A stretch of 64,000 nucleotides of DNA, taken from NCBI RefSeq assembly GCF_001258055.1, contig NZ_CVRM01000022.1, positions 124,001-188,000 of the forward strand. The letters are read 5' to 3'. This document shows, piece by piece, positions 38,681-46,970 of the stretch (position 1 is the first letter of the stretch; each line of letters opens with the position of its first letter). Origin of the DNA: Phaeobacter italicus (GTDB taxonomy: Bacteria; Pseudomonadota; Alphaproteobacteria; Rhodobacterales; Rhodobacteraceae). Made by a program: the position numbers and the translations under genes. The notes under the pieces are model-generated. The model saw only the letters and a program-made list of their open reading frames with translations, was not told the origin of the DNA and ran no database searches.

Positions 38681-39049
38681 TTATTCCGCGTCAGCAGCCG
38701 CTTCGGCAGCTTCAGCTGCCTTTGCAGCTTTCTCTTCTGCGCGTTCCTGAGCTTTCTTGCCCGGGGTACCCTTGTTGGGGTTGTTGCGCTCTGCTTTTTC
38801 GCGGACGCCAGCTGCTTCCAGCATACGTGCGACACGGTCGGTGGGCTGGGCGCCCTGGCTCAGCCAGTGCTGAACGCGCTCCATGTCCATTTTCACGCGC
38901 TCTTCGCTGTCTTTCGGCAGCAGCGGGTTGTAGGTGCCCAGCTTCTCGATGAAGCGGCCGTCGCGCGGCATACGGCTGTCAGCTGCAACGATGCGGTAGA
39001 AGGGGCGCTTTTTCGAGCCGCCACGGGCCAGACGGATTTTCATTGCCAT
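38681..39049 (-). CDS. rpsP: 30S ribosomal protein S16
   Basis: A 122-residue S16 with [34 protein letters not shown] and the [15 protein letters not shown] segment. The last 25 residues are an Ala/Glu/Lys-rich helical tail, common in alphaproteobacterial S16. The start at 39049 has GGAGA upstream. It is followed immediately by bluB and preceded by chorismate mutase. Confidence 0.98.
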   Translation of the reverse strand: MAMKIRLARGGSKKRPFYRIVAADSRMPRDGRFIEKLGTYNPLLPKDSEERVKMDMERVQHWLSQGAQPTDRVARMLEAAGVREKAERNNPNKGTPGKKAQERAEEKAAKAAEAAEAAADAE

Positions 39050-39090
39050 GGGTTCAGTCTCCTTTGATGGCGTTTTCAGGGATATCCCTG

Positions 39091-39399
39091 TTATTCCTGG
39101 TGTTTCTTGTGGTGTCGGATGACTTCCTGAATGATGAAGTTCAGGAAAGCCTTGGCGAAATCGGGGTCCAGGTCGGCCTGTTTCGCCAGGTCTTCGAGCC
39201 GTGCGATCTGCGCTTCCTCGCGGGTCGGATCGGACGGGGGAAGGTCGTGTTCGGCCTTGAGCCGACCAACAGCCTGGGTGTGCTTGAAGCGCTCGCCCAG
39301 AGTATAGACGAGGATCGCATCCAGACGGTCGATGCTTTCGCGGTGCCCCTTGAGCAGCTGAGCTGCGCGGGCAACGGGATCTTGGCTGTCGGTGGTCAT
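39091..39399 (-). CDS. Chorismate mutase (AroQ class)
   Basis: A 102-residue all-helical AroQ mutase: [32 protein letters not shown] holds the catalytic Arg/Lys pattern of helix 1, and [14 protein letters not shown] the terminal helix. It converts chorismate to prephenate for Phe/Tyr synthesis. The ATG at 39399 has GGAG upstream. A chorismate mutase next to rpsP is a recurrent arrangement in Rhodobacteraceae; its link to the ribosome genes is unclear. Confidence 0.92.
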   Translation of the reverse strand: MTTDSQDPVARAAQLLKGHRESIDRLDAILVYTLGERFKHTQAVGRLKAEHDLPPSDPTREEAQIARLEDLAKQADLDPDFAKAFLNFIIQEVIRHHKKHQE

Positions 39400-39522
39400 G
39401 CCGGTCTCCATCAGATGTACTGCCCTGCGGGCTGGGCACAGGTAGCAGGGAAGGCAAAGCCTGTCACGACCTGCATATCTGCACACCACCGTGCGGGGGG
39501 CTGCTCTGTGTGTTTTTGCATA

Positions 39523-40125
39523 TCAGTCAAGCGCCCATCCCTTCGGTTTGAAGAGTGGGTCGGCGTAGTGGCTGATTTCCATCTCAATGCCATGGGACAG
39601 CTGACTGTCCCGCAACGCAGCCGGAGAGGGGTGGCGATAGACCGCGTCACTGCCATCGATGGTCGGTGCGTCGTGGTCTTTCTTGGCACCCAAACGTTCC
39701 GCGAGGCGAATCGAGTCCAGGTTCTTGGGATCGATGTAGCTCACTGCGCCATCCCAGCCCTGAACCTCGTACAGGTAGTTGCGGGCTGCATGAGTGGCCT
39801 CGAGTGCATAGCCCTTGCCGGCGGCATCGGGCCAGATGATCCAGGCAATCTCGCGCTCGGGCCAGCCTGCTGGTTGCCAGGCGCCAGCCATCCCATACGT
39901 CTCTTCGGTGATTTTGTCGTGGATCATCCACATGCCAAAGCCGCGAACCTGCCAATGACCGATCTCAGCTGCATAGAGCATCCATGCCTCATAGGTATTG
40001 AGAGGGCCACCCATGAAGCGCGCACGATAAGAGCTGAACGTGGCCTTGAAGTCGGGGTAATCCTCGGCTTCCGGTCCACGAAGCACCAGACGTTTGGTTT
40101 CGATGACAGGGATGGAGGACGGCAT
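39523..40125 (-). CDS. GNAT acetyltransferase, RimJ/RimL type (1 of 3)
   Basis: A 200-residue protein beginning IPVIETKRLVLRGPEAEDYPDF, the usual start of RimJ/RimL-like enzymes, with the acetyl-CoA motif WIIWPDAAGKGYALEATHAA and SYIDPKNLDSIRLAERLGA. The substrate is unknown; relatives acetylate N-termini of ribosomal proteins, other proteins or antibiotics. It is the last of three related genes in tandem after ffh. Start at 40125 with GAGG upstream. Confidence 0.85.
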   Translation of the reverse strand: MPSSIPVIETKRLVLRGPEAEDYPDFKATFSSYRARFMGGPLNTYEAWMLYAAEIGHWQVRGFGMWMIHDKITEETYGMAGAWQPAGWPEREIAWIIWPDAAGKGYALEATHAARNYLYEVQGWDGAVSYIDPKNLDSIRLAERLGAKKDHDAPTIDGSDAVYRHPSPAALRDSQLSHGIEMEISHYADPLFKPKGWALD

Positions 40126-40162
40126 CACAGCACCCTCATCTGGATGTGTAGCATGAAAACGG

Positions 40163-40882
40163 TCATTGCAGCCGCTCCGTGATGCTCGGCTGCTCCAGTC
40201 TGCGCGCCGCCGGATAGTGACGCCACGTGCGCATGTTGTCAGCCGGGGCCAGCCGGAAGGAAACCAGTTGCTCCGGCCGGGCTCCGATGCGTTGTGCTAG
40301 CGCAATGGAGGCATCGTTGTCTTCAGGAATGAAGGACGCGACGGTGCTCCATTTCATTTCGTGAAACAGCCAGTCCAGAACGACCTCAGCGGCCTCGCTG
40401 GCGTATCCTTTGCCACGGGCGTCTTCCGTCAGGTGCCAGGACAGCTCCGGCTCGGGCCAGCCTTTTGGGAACCAGGGGCCAATCAGGCCAACGGGTCGGC
40501 CGGTGCTGCGTTCGATGACGGCAAACAGGCCGTAACCACGCAGGTGCCAATGGCCGATGATGGTGGCAACGGACCACCACAGCGCATCGGGGTCATCGGC
40601 GGCATCAATAAAGCGCGGTGCACCAATGCGCAGGAATGCCTCATGCGCATCAAACCCCGCCTCCGCAGGAGAGACCAGCTGGAGCCTCCGGGTCTGGAGG
40701 CTGGGGAAACGGTTGCCCGTGTATGGCATATCTACACCCTTTTTGACTGCAGCTGCCCGCGCAGTTGCAGTCTGTTCCTGTGTCGATGATTGCGAGATCA
40801 TGCCACATGTGCGGAAACAAGGGGTTAAGCCGCGCGCCAGCGCATAGCCTGCAACAGGTGCGAAAGTGGGAGAGGCAATCAT
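40163..40882 (-). CDS. GNAT acetyltransferase, RimJ/RimL type (2 of 3)
   Basis: Up to 239 residues. The GNAT domain starts at about residue 52 (MPYTGNRFPSLQTRRLQLVS) with motif A WHLTEDARGKGYASEAAEVV and the SFIPEDNDASIALAQRIGA segment. The start at 40882 overlaps the upstream stop (ATGA) and would add a 51-residue leader of low similarity to anything; a start at 40729 gives a standard-length protein. It has the same fold and segment order as its two neighbours. Confidence 0.82.
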   Translation of the reverse strand: MIASPTFAPVAGYALARGLTPCFRTCGMISQSSTQEQTATARAAAVKKGVDMPYTGNRFPSLQTRRLQLVSPAEAGFDAHEAFLRIGAPRFIDAADDPDALWWSVATIIGHWHLRGYGLFAVIERSTGRPVGLIGPWFPKGWPEPELSWHLTEDARGKGYASEAAEVVLDWLFHEMKWSTVASFIPEDNDASIALAQRIGARPEQLVSFRLAPADNMRTWRHYPAARRLEQPSITERLQ

Positions 40883-41487
40883 GCGTATCCCTCCATTCCG
40901 CCGTCGCTGTCTTGCAGTAGGTGGCGGTAGACCAGAACCTTTGATTCAAAGGTGGCTTCGGCATCGGTGTCGCGCTGTGCCCCGGATCGTTCGGCGGCCT
41001 TTGCTGACCGGAGATTGTCCGGGTCGACGTAGCTCACCAGCGAGGGCAGCTCCAATGTGGTAAGCGCGAAGTCCCGCACAGCTGCGATGGCTTCCGCTGC
41101 CAGGCCCTGGCCCTCGAAATCGGCGGTGAGAAGGTAGCCGAGCTCGTGTTCGCGGTCGCCGTATTCCATTCCGGCAGAAAAGAAACCGGCCACTGCACCC
41201 GATTTCCGTTGCTCTGCCGTCCACATGCCTACACCGCGCAGCTGCCACCCTGCAGCATATTGGGTGAAATCCAGCCAGGCGCTTTGCCGACTGAAAGGGC
41301 CGTCCATAAAGCGGGCGCGGTCTGACATCAGGATGCCAGCATAATCCGGGAAGTCATCCAGCCGGGGCGCCCGGAGCACCAAGCGAGCAGTATCCAGCTG
41401 CGGCACATGGCTGCTCAGCTGCTGCGCAAGTGCAGCAGCCGCGCCGGAGGCCGCGGCCTCCCAAGGATATGCCGTCCGGGTGGTCAC
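40879..41487 (-). CDS. GNAT acetyltransferase, RimJ/RimL type (3 of 3)
   Basis: A 202-residue protein: VPQLDTARLVLRAPRLDDFPDYAG at the start, ELGYLLTADFEGQGLAAEAIAAV as the acetyl-CoA motif and SYVDPDNLRSAKAAERSGA. The GTG start lies directly after the ffh stop (TAAGTG), so it is likely read by ribosomes finishing ffh. The three acetyltransferases look like products of duplication; their targets are unknown. Confidence 0.85.
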   Translation of the reverse strand: MTTRTAYPWEAAASGAAAALAQQLSSHVPQLDTARLVLRAPRLDDFPDYAGILMSDRARFMDGPFSRQSAWLDFTQYAAGWQLRGVGMWTAEQRKSGAVAGFFSAGMEYGDREHELGYLLTADFEGQGLAAEAIAAVRDFALTTLELPSLVSYVDPDNLRSAKAAERSGAQRDTDAEATFESKVLVYRHLLQDSDGGMEGYA

Positions 41488-43011
41488 TTACTTCTTCTTT
41501 CCAAAGCCGCTCAGGCCACCGGGGAGGCCGCCCATGCCGCCCAGACCCGGCAGGCCGCCAGGCAGGCCCTTGCCGCCGCCCATCGCCTTGGCCGCCGCTT
41601 CCAGCGCTTTGGGGTCCATCTTGGACGGATCCATACCGGCCATGTCAGGCATGCCGCCGCCTTTGCCGAACATGCCCTTCATGGCCTGTTTCAGCATCTT
41701 GCCTTTGCCCATCTTGCCCATCTTCTTCATCACATCGGCCATCTGCCGGTGCATTTTCAGAAGCTTGTTGAGGTCCGAGACCTCCATGCCAGAACCGGCC
41801 GCGATGCGTTTTTTGCGGCTGGCTTGCAGCAGGGCGGGGTTGGCGCGCTCTTTCTTGGTCATCGACTGGATCATGGCGATCTGGCGCTTCAGGACTTTGT
41901 CGTCCATGCCGGCGTCCTGCACCTGCTTGGCCATTTTGCCCATGCCGGGCATCATCGCCATCATGCCTTCCATGCCGCCCATCTGGAGCATCTGTTCAAG
42001 CTGCATCTTCAGGTCGTTCATGTTGAACTGACCCTTCATCATGCGCTTCATCATCTTTTCGGCCTGTTCGGCCTCGATGGTTTCCTGCGCCTTTTCGACC
42101 AGCGCAACGATATCGCCCATGCCCAGAATGCGGCCCGCGATACGGTCCGGTTCAAAGGTCTCGATGGCGTCCATCTTCTCGCCCAGGCCGACAAATCGGA
42201 TGGGCTTGCCGGTGACTGCGCGCATCGACAGTGCGGCACCACCGCGGCCGTCGCCGTCCATCCGGGTCAGCACCACACCGGAGATGCCGATCTTGGCGTC
42301 GAATTCCTCGGCGACTTCGACGGCGACCTGACCGGTCAGACCATCGACGACCAACAGTGTCTCACGCGGGGAGACGACATCGCGGACGTCTTCGACCTCT
42401 TGCATGAGCACTTCGTCGATTTGCAGACGCCCGGCCGTGTCGAGCATGTAGACGTCATACCCACCCAGGACAGCCTGCTGTTTCGCGCGTTTGGCAATGT
42501 CGACAGGTTTTTGGCCAGGCACGATCGGCAGGGTGTCCACGCCAATCTGGGTCCCGAGCACGGCCAGCTGATCCATCGCAGCGGGGCGGTAGACGTCGAG
42601 CGAGGCCATCAGAACCTTCTTGCCTTCTTTTTCCTTCAGGCGTTTTGCCAGCTTACCGGTTGTGGTTGTCTTACCAGAACCTTGCAGACCCACCATCAGG
42701 ATCGGGGCAGGCGGGCTGTCGATCTTCAACTGGCCGGGGTCGCCTTCGCCGCGCAGGGTGTCGACCAGTGCGTCATGAACGATCTTCACGACCTGCTGGC
42801 CGGGGGTCACCGATTTGGTAACGGCCTGGCCGGTCGCCTGATCCTGCACCTTCTTGATAAAGTCGCGCGCAACCGGCAGCGAGACGTCGGCTTCAAGCAG
42901 GGCGACGCGGACTTCGCGCAGGGCAGTTTTGACGTCTTCCTCAGACAGGGAGCCCTGTTTAGTGAGCCGATCAAAGACGCCGGAAAGGCGTTCGGATAGA
43001 TTTTCAAACAT
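41488..43011 (-). CDS. ffh: Signal recognition particle protein Ffh
   Basis: A 507-residue SRP54 GTPase. Domains: N (1-90), G with GLQGSGKTTTTGKLA, DTAGRLQIDEVLM and TRMDGDGRGGAALS, and a Met-rich M domain from about 300 that binds SRP RNA and signal peptides. The last 60 residues are an extended Gly/Met-rich tail (MGGGKGLPGGLPGLGGMGG), longer than in E. coli. It heads the ffh-GNAT-aroQ-rpsP block. An unusual RNA-like structure lies 73-170 bases upstream. Confidence 0.98.
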   Translation of the reverse strand: MFENLSERLSGVFDRLTKQGSLSEEDVKTALREVRVALLEADVSLPVARDFIKKVQDQATGQAVTKSVTPGQQVVKIVHDALVDTLRGEGDPGQLKIDSPPAPILMVGLQGSGKTTTTGKLAKRLKEKEGKKVLMASLDVYRPAAMDQLAVLGTQIGVDTLPIVPGQKPVDIAKRAKQQAVLGGYDVYMLDTAGRLQIDEVLMQEVEDVRDVVSPRETLLVVDGLTGQVAVEVAEEFDAKIGISGVVLTRMDGDGRGGAALSMRAVTGKPIRFVGLGEKMDAIETFEPDRIAGRILGMGDIVALVEKAQETIEAEQAEKMMKRMMKGQFNMNDLKMQLEQMLQMGGMEGMMAMMPGMGKMAKQVQDAGMDDKVLKRQIAMIQSMTKKERANPALLQASRKKRIAAGSGMEVSDLNKLLKMHRQMADVMKKMGKMGKGKMLKQAMKGMFGKGGGMPDMAGMDPSKMDPKALEAAAKAMGGGKGLPGGLPGLGGMGGLPGGLSGFGKKK

Positions 43012-43083
43012 GCCTGCGGCCTCCTATGCCGGTTTCAACGCGTGCGCCCCACATCTAGGGAGCAAATGACCCATGCGCAATTG

Positions 43084-43181
43084 CCCCCACGGGCGTAACA
43101 CGCTGGTGGGGGGCGATCCCTGGCACGGGCAGGGACCGGAAGACTCAACTTGGCTTCCGGATATGGCCCTGCGTTACGCCC
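43084..43181 (-). ncRNA. Candidate structured RNA (pseudoknot) upstream of ffh
   Basis: Four perfect helices are nested in 98 bases: GGGCGTAAC/GTTACGCCC (43091-43099 with 43173-43181), GCAGGG/CCCTGC (43129-43134 with 43167-43172), CCGGAAG/CTTCCGG (43136-43142 with 43154-43160) and CCCCCAC/GTGGGGG (43084-43090 with 43106-43112). The last crosses the first, giving a pseudoknot. Position suggests a leader of ffh on the minus strand, but a separate small RNA on either strand is possible. It is not SRP RNA: the GGAAGGAAGC core is absent. I recall that computational surveys listed an ffh-upstream RNA motif; I cannot test membership. Confidence 0.55.
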
Positions 43182-43423
43182 TCTGCCTGGATGAGTCAAC
43201 CCACGGCCCGTTCCGAGGGGTATCCAGAGCTGGCTGTCTCTGTTCGACAACGCTTGACTGGCCCGCAGCGGGGCGCGAACATACTCCTGCGTCATTGGCC
43301 ACTGTCGGGGGATAACGGTCAGAACAGCGCAGAGCCAAGAGGCGGTGACATTCGGGTAATGGGTGCGTGGCACCTTCTGCATTCCTTCATCGGGCATCAT
43401 GAGCCAAGAGAAGGACAGGGAAA
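43182..43423. other. Remaining ffh/EF-G-like intergenic region
   Basis: No ORF is supported. A further short inverted repeat CTGGAT/ATCCAG (43187-43192 with 43222-43227) lies next to the structured element. Promoters for the divergent ffh and EF-G-like genes must lie here, but none is clear. Confidence 0.4.
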
Positions 43424-45322
43424 ATGCGTGTCATCACTATTCTGGGCCCCTCACATTCGGGAAAGAGCGAGCTGGCAACAGCGCTCGCCACGCTGGAGGG
43501 CAACAATCAGCCACCGGGCAAGACCACCGATATCGCTCAAATTCATACCTTTGCCTTTAAGGGAGAGGAATGGGGGGTGATTGACATAGCAGGTGGCGTT
43601 GAAAATCTCGCGTCAGCTGGTCCTGCCCTTGCAGCGAGCGATGCAGCGGTCGTCTGCGTGCCAGCGGATGATGCATCGGGCGTTCTAGCGGCCCCCTATT
43701 TGCGGATGGTTGAAGAGGCGGGCATTCCCGCCTTTCTTTTTATCAACAAGATGGATCAGGCTGACGGGCGGGTGGCCGACATTGTTGCGGCTTTGCAGAC
43801 CTATTGCCGCCACAATATCATTCTGCGCCAGATCCCGATCCGTGAGGGTGGGCGCGTGGTTGGCGCGGTGGATCTGATTTCCGAACGGGCCTGGCAATAC
43901 CGCGAAGGGCAGCCTTCCGCGCTGGTCGCCTTTCCTGACAGCGCCCACGTGCGGGAGCGGCAAGCCAGGGGAGAAATGCTGGAGGCGCTGGCCGACTACG
44001 ATGATGATCTGCTGGAGCAGCTCATCGAGGACCGCAAACCGATCGCTGAAGATGTGTATGAGGTGGCGACCCGCGTGCTGCGCCACAACGACATGATACC
44101 AGCTCTTCTTGGTTCTGCATTGCACCGCAACGGGATTTTGCGTCTCATGAAGTCGCTGCGCCACGAAGCCCCGACGGTTGATGCGGCTGTCCGCCGATTG
44201 GATGATGGCGCAACGGCGGAGAATGGCGTCATCGCTGTTGGCTGTGCCGCCGATGTGGTGAAACACCTTGGCAAGACCATCGTCCTGCGTGCGATGACGG
44301 ATGATGTTGGCACCGGGACGCAGGTCTGCGGCACGACCCTTGGCACGCTGACGCCGCTGCGCGCGGATGGCCGGAGCTTGGCGGCGGGCCAGATCGGTGC
44401 TGTTGTCAAATCTGACCATCTCGACCTGGGATTTGCCTATGACAGCACTGGCCAGATTGGCCTGCCGGACTGGGCGCAGCCGCGGCCTTCGACCTTCCAG
44501 CGGATTATCACCCCACTGCATGAGCGGGACGATGCGCGTCTTTCGACTGCTTTGGAACGCCTTGCAGAGGTCGATCCGGGCCTTAGTCTCGCACAGGATG
44601 ACGTGACGGGGCATGCGCTTGTGGGGGTGCAGGGGCCATTACATCTGCGGCGCATACTTGCACAGCTTGCAACCTCCTTCGGAGTTGACGTGAGCGACGC
44701 GCCGGTGCCCCTGGCACTGCGTGAGACCATCACGCGTCCGGCGACAATCCATCACCGGCACCGAAAGCAATCAGGAGGGGCGGGACAATTCGCTGATGTG
44801 GTTCTGAGTATCTCCCCAAGCTTGCGCGGCAGCGGATTTTCCTTCCGTGAGGAGATCAAGGGCGGCGCAATTCCGAAAGGCTATATCCCGGCGGTGGAAG
44901 CCGGTGTCCGAGAGGCTTTGCAAGCTGGGGTGAATGGCCACCCTGTCGTGGACGTGCAGGTGGTTCTTCAGGATGGTAAACATCACTCGGTTGACAGTTC
45001 TGATCATGCATTCCGTACAGCGGGAAAGGCTGCTGTGAAAGCGGCGCTGGAGGACGCGGGAGCCGTGGTCCTGCATCCCATCATGAAAGTCGCGATCCAC
45101 GTTCCTGCCGTCTTTACCGGTGGACTGGTGCCAGTGGTGAGCGGGATGAAGGGCCAGATCCTTGGGTTCATGTCACACCCTGAGGCGGCAGGCTGGGATG
45201 TGTTCGAAACGCTGCTGCCAGTGGCGGCCCAGGATCAGCTGTCGGCCTCCCTTGCCAGCGCAACGCGGGGAACCGCTTGGTTTTCCAGTGACTTTGATCA
45301 CTATGAGGAGATGCGGGCCTGA
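43424..45322 (+). CDS. EF-G-like translation factor paralogue (EF-G2 type), divergent GTPase motifs
   Basis: A 632-residue protein with EF-G domain order but about 60 residues shorter than FusA. The P-loop is GPSHSGKS (8-15) and the guanine-binding motif FINKMD (about 106-111) is intact. The G3 motif is DIAGG instead of DTPGH, so the catalytic His is missing, and the G2 switch is very short. Domain IV (HRHRKQSGGAGQFADVVL, GGAIPKGYIPAVEAGVREAL) and domain V are recognisable. It may bind GTP without normal hydrolysis. AAGGA precedes the ATG. Role unknown; ribosome rescue or a stress function are guesses. Confidence 0.85.
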   Translation: MRVITILGPSHSGKSELATALATLEGNNQPPGKTTDIAQIHTFAFKGEEWGVIDIAGGVENLASAGPALAASDAAVVCVPADDASGVLAAPYLRMVEEAGIPAFLFINKMDQADGRVADIVAALQTYCRHNIILRQIPIREGGRVVGAVDLISERAWQYREGQPSALVAFPDSAHVRERQARGEMLEALADYDDDLLEQLIEDRKPIAEDVYEVATRVLRHNDMIPALLGSALHRNGILRLMKSLRHEAPTVDAAVRRLDDGATAENGVIAVGCAADVVKHLGKTIVLRAMTDDVGTGTQVCGTTLGTLTPLRADGRSLAAGQIGAVVKSDHLDLGFAYDSTGQIGLPDWAQPRPSTFQRIITPLHERDDARLSTALERLAEVDPGLSLAQDDVTGHALVGVQGPLHLRRILAQLATSFGVDVSDAPVPLALRETITRPATIHHRHRKQSGGAGQFADVVLSISPSLRGSGFSFREEIKGGAIPKGYIPAVEAGVREALQAGVNGHPVVDVQVVLQDGKHHSVDSSDHAFRTAGKAAVKAALEDAGAVVLHPIMKVAIHVPAVFTGGLVPVVSGMKGQILGFMSHPEAAGWDVFETLLPVAAQDQLSASLASATRGTAWFSSDFDHYEEMRA

Positions 45323-45472
45323 TTGATTTTGCCAAGTGGATCAGCGTGCCACCCGATTGTGTGGACAATGTCGCATCTGGTTGCCAAATGGCGCTGAAGC
45401 TGGCTTGCATCCGGTGCGGTTTCGGATTGATCTGCCCCCAGATCAAATTCAGCAGTGAAAGAGCCCGCAACA

Positions 45473-46000
45473 ATGGATGCCTCCTCCGCCTATCAAGACA
45501 GTCTCCCCGTTTCCTCTGACGCGTTGCTGGCGCAACTGGACGATTGGGGCATTGACTATCGCCTGCACGAGCACGTGCCGTTGCGCACGGTTGAGGATGC
45601 AAAAGGTGTTGAGGATGCATTCATGGCAGAAGGCGAAGTGGCGCTGCGGCTGAAAAACCTCTACCTGCGTGACAAGAAAAAGCGCAACCATCTGATCAGT
45701 CTGGAGCAAGACCGCGATGTTGATCTTAAGGCGCTCGGAGCCGAGCTCGGGCTTGGCAATCTGTCGTTTGGATCAGCGGATCGGCTTCTTGAGAACCTGG
45801 GCGTGCGCCCAGGTGCGGTGACGCCGCTCGCCATGATCAATGGTCGCGACCATAATGTGCGGTTTTACATGGACAAGGCGGCGCAGAATGCTGACAGCAT
45901 TTACATGCACCCTCTGGTGAATGACCGCACCATCGGGCTGACCCGTGATGCATTTTTGGCCGTGATGGAGCGTCTGGGTGTCGAGATCCAGTGGGTCTGA
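45473..46000 (+). CDS. YbaK/ProX-type aminoacyl-tRNA editing protein
   Basis: A 175-residue protein with the YbaK fold: RLHEHVPLRTVEDAKGVEDAF, LKNLYLRDKKKRNHLISL (containing the conserved Lys) and PGAVTPLAMINGRDHNVRFYMD. Family members hydrolyse mischarged tRNAs, such as Ala-tRNA-Pro for ProX. The RDKKKRNHLI pattern is closest to the ProX/PrdX branch. The ATG at 45473 is preferred over a GTG six codons upstream, though neither has a clear ribosome-binding site. It follows the EF-G-like gene by 150 bases. Confidence 0.88.
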   Translation: MDASSAYQDSLPVSSDALLAQLDDWGIDYRLHEHVPLRTVEDAKGVEDAFMAEGEVALRLKNLYLRDKKKRNHLISLEQDRDVDLKALGAELGLGNLSFGSADRLLENLGVRPGAVTPLAMINGRDHNVRFYMDKAAQNADSIYMHPLVNDRTIGLTRDAFLAVMERLGVEIQWV

Positions 46001-46091
46001 CCAATTCGCGCTTGCAAAAATGAACAGTTCTCTGGCCTGATGTGCAGGAATGTGCATGTTTGCAAGTAAGCATGCGACGGGAGATTGCGTC

Positions 46092-46970
46092 ATGGAGAAC
46101 TGGGATGAGGTGCGGACCGCTTATCAGGTCGCCAAAATGGGAACTGTCAGTGGCGCTGCGGAAGTGTTGGGCGTTCACCATGCAACGGTCATCCGCCACG
46201 TAGACGCGCTTGAGGCGCGGTTGGGGGTCAAACTGTTCCAACGCCATGCGCGTGGTTACACCCCCACCGAGGCCGGGCAAGATCTGCTTCGCGTTGCGCA
46301 GGCCACTGACGACCAGTTCGGGCAATTGGTTGGACGGTTGAAGGGGCACGGCGATGCAGTGTCGGGGGAGTTGGTGGTGACATCCCTGTCTGCGATGTCC
46401 GCGTTGCTGGTACCTGCCTTGACCGAGTTCCAGAACCAGCACCCTGATCTGATTATCCGTTTCCTGACCGGCAGTCGCTTGTTCCGTCTGGAATACGGTG
46501 AAGCGCATGTGGCAATCCGCGCAGGGGCACCGCCGGAACAGCCTGACAATGTTGTGCAGCCATTCATGACGCAGCAGCACAATCTATATGCAAGCCAAGG
46601 CTACATCGACAAATATGGCCCGCTGAAGGGGCTGGACGACATGGCCAACCACAGGTTTGTCGCCAATGATGACGTCGAAAGCCGTGCTCCCTATAGCAAG
46701 TGGCTGCGGGCCCATGCGCCCGAAAGCGCCCTGTCGTTCCGCTGTGTTGCGGGCGTGTCCATGCAGGATGCGTTGATCGCCGGTGCCGGGATTGGTTTTC
46801 TCACACAATGGGAGGCTGCCCGCTATCCGCATCTGGTGCGCATGATGGACCCGCTACCGGAATGGACCAGTGATCTGTGGCTTGTCACCCATGTCGACCT
46901 GCACCGCACACCCAAGGTTCAGACATTCCTTAAATTTCTGAAAGCCGAAGCCAAGGCCTGGACTGCATGA
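46092..46970 (+). CDS. LysR family transcriptional regulator
   Basis: A 292-residue LTTR. The N-terminal HTH is KMGTVSGAAEVLGVHHATVIRHVDALEARLGVKLFQRH (about 16-53), followed by the linker helix and a periplasmic-binding-protein-like effector domain (LVVTSLSAMSALLVPALTEF onwards). The start at 46092 has GGGA ten bases upstream. The stop overlaps the next gene's ATG (ATGA), so it is co-translated with the EamA transporter and may control it. Effector unknown. Confidence 0.9.
   Translation: MENWDEVRTAYQVAKMGTVSGAAEVLGVHHATVIRHVDALEARLGVKLFQRHARGYTPTEAGQDLLRVAQATDDQFGQLVGRLKGHGDAVSGELVVTSLSAMSALLVPALTEFQNQHPDLIIRFLTGSRLFRLEYGEAHVAIRAGAPPEQPDNVVQPFMTQQHNLYASQGYIDKYGPLKGLDDMANHRFVANDDVESRAPYSKWLRAHAPESALSFRCVAGVSMQDALIAGAGIGFLTQWEAARYPHLVRMMDPLPEWTSDLWLVTHVDLHRTPKVQTFLKFLKAEAKAWTA

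Noticed and set aside
39043-40182. A 379-residue plus-strand frame across chorismate mutase and the first acetyltransferase
   Set aside because: It spans two well-supported minus-strand genes and carries no motif.
41407-42999. A 530-residue plus-strand reading frame, rich in His and Leu, opposite ffh
   Set aside because: It mirrors the Met- and Asp-rich ffh coding strand. No start site or family features; ffh is certain.
43084-43181. SRP (4.5S) RNA next to ffh
   Set aside because: The GGAAGGAAGC core and the GNRA-capped helix 8 of SRP RNA are absent, so it is listed only as a candidate structured RNA.
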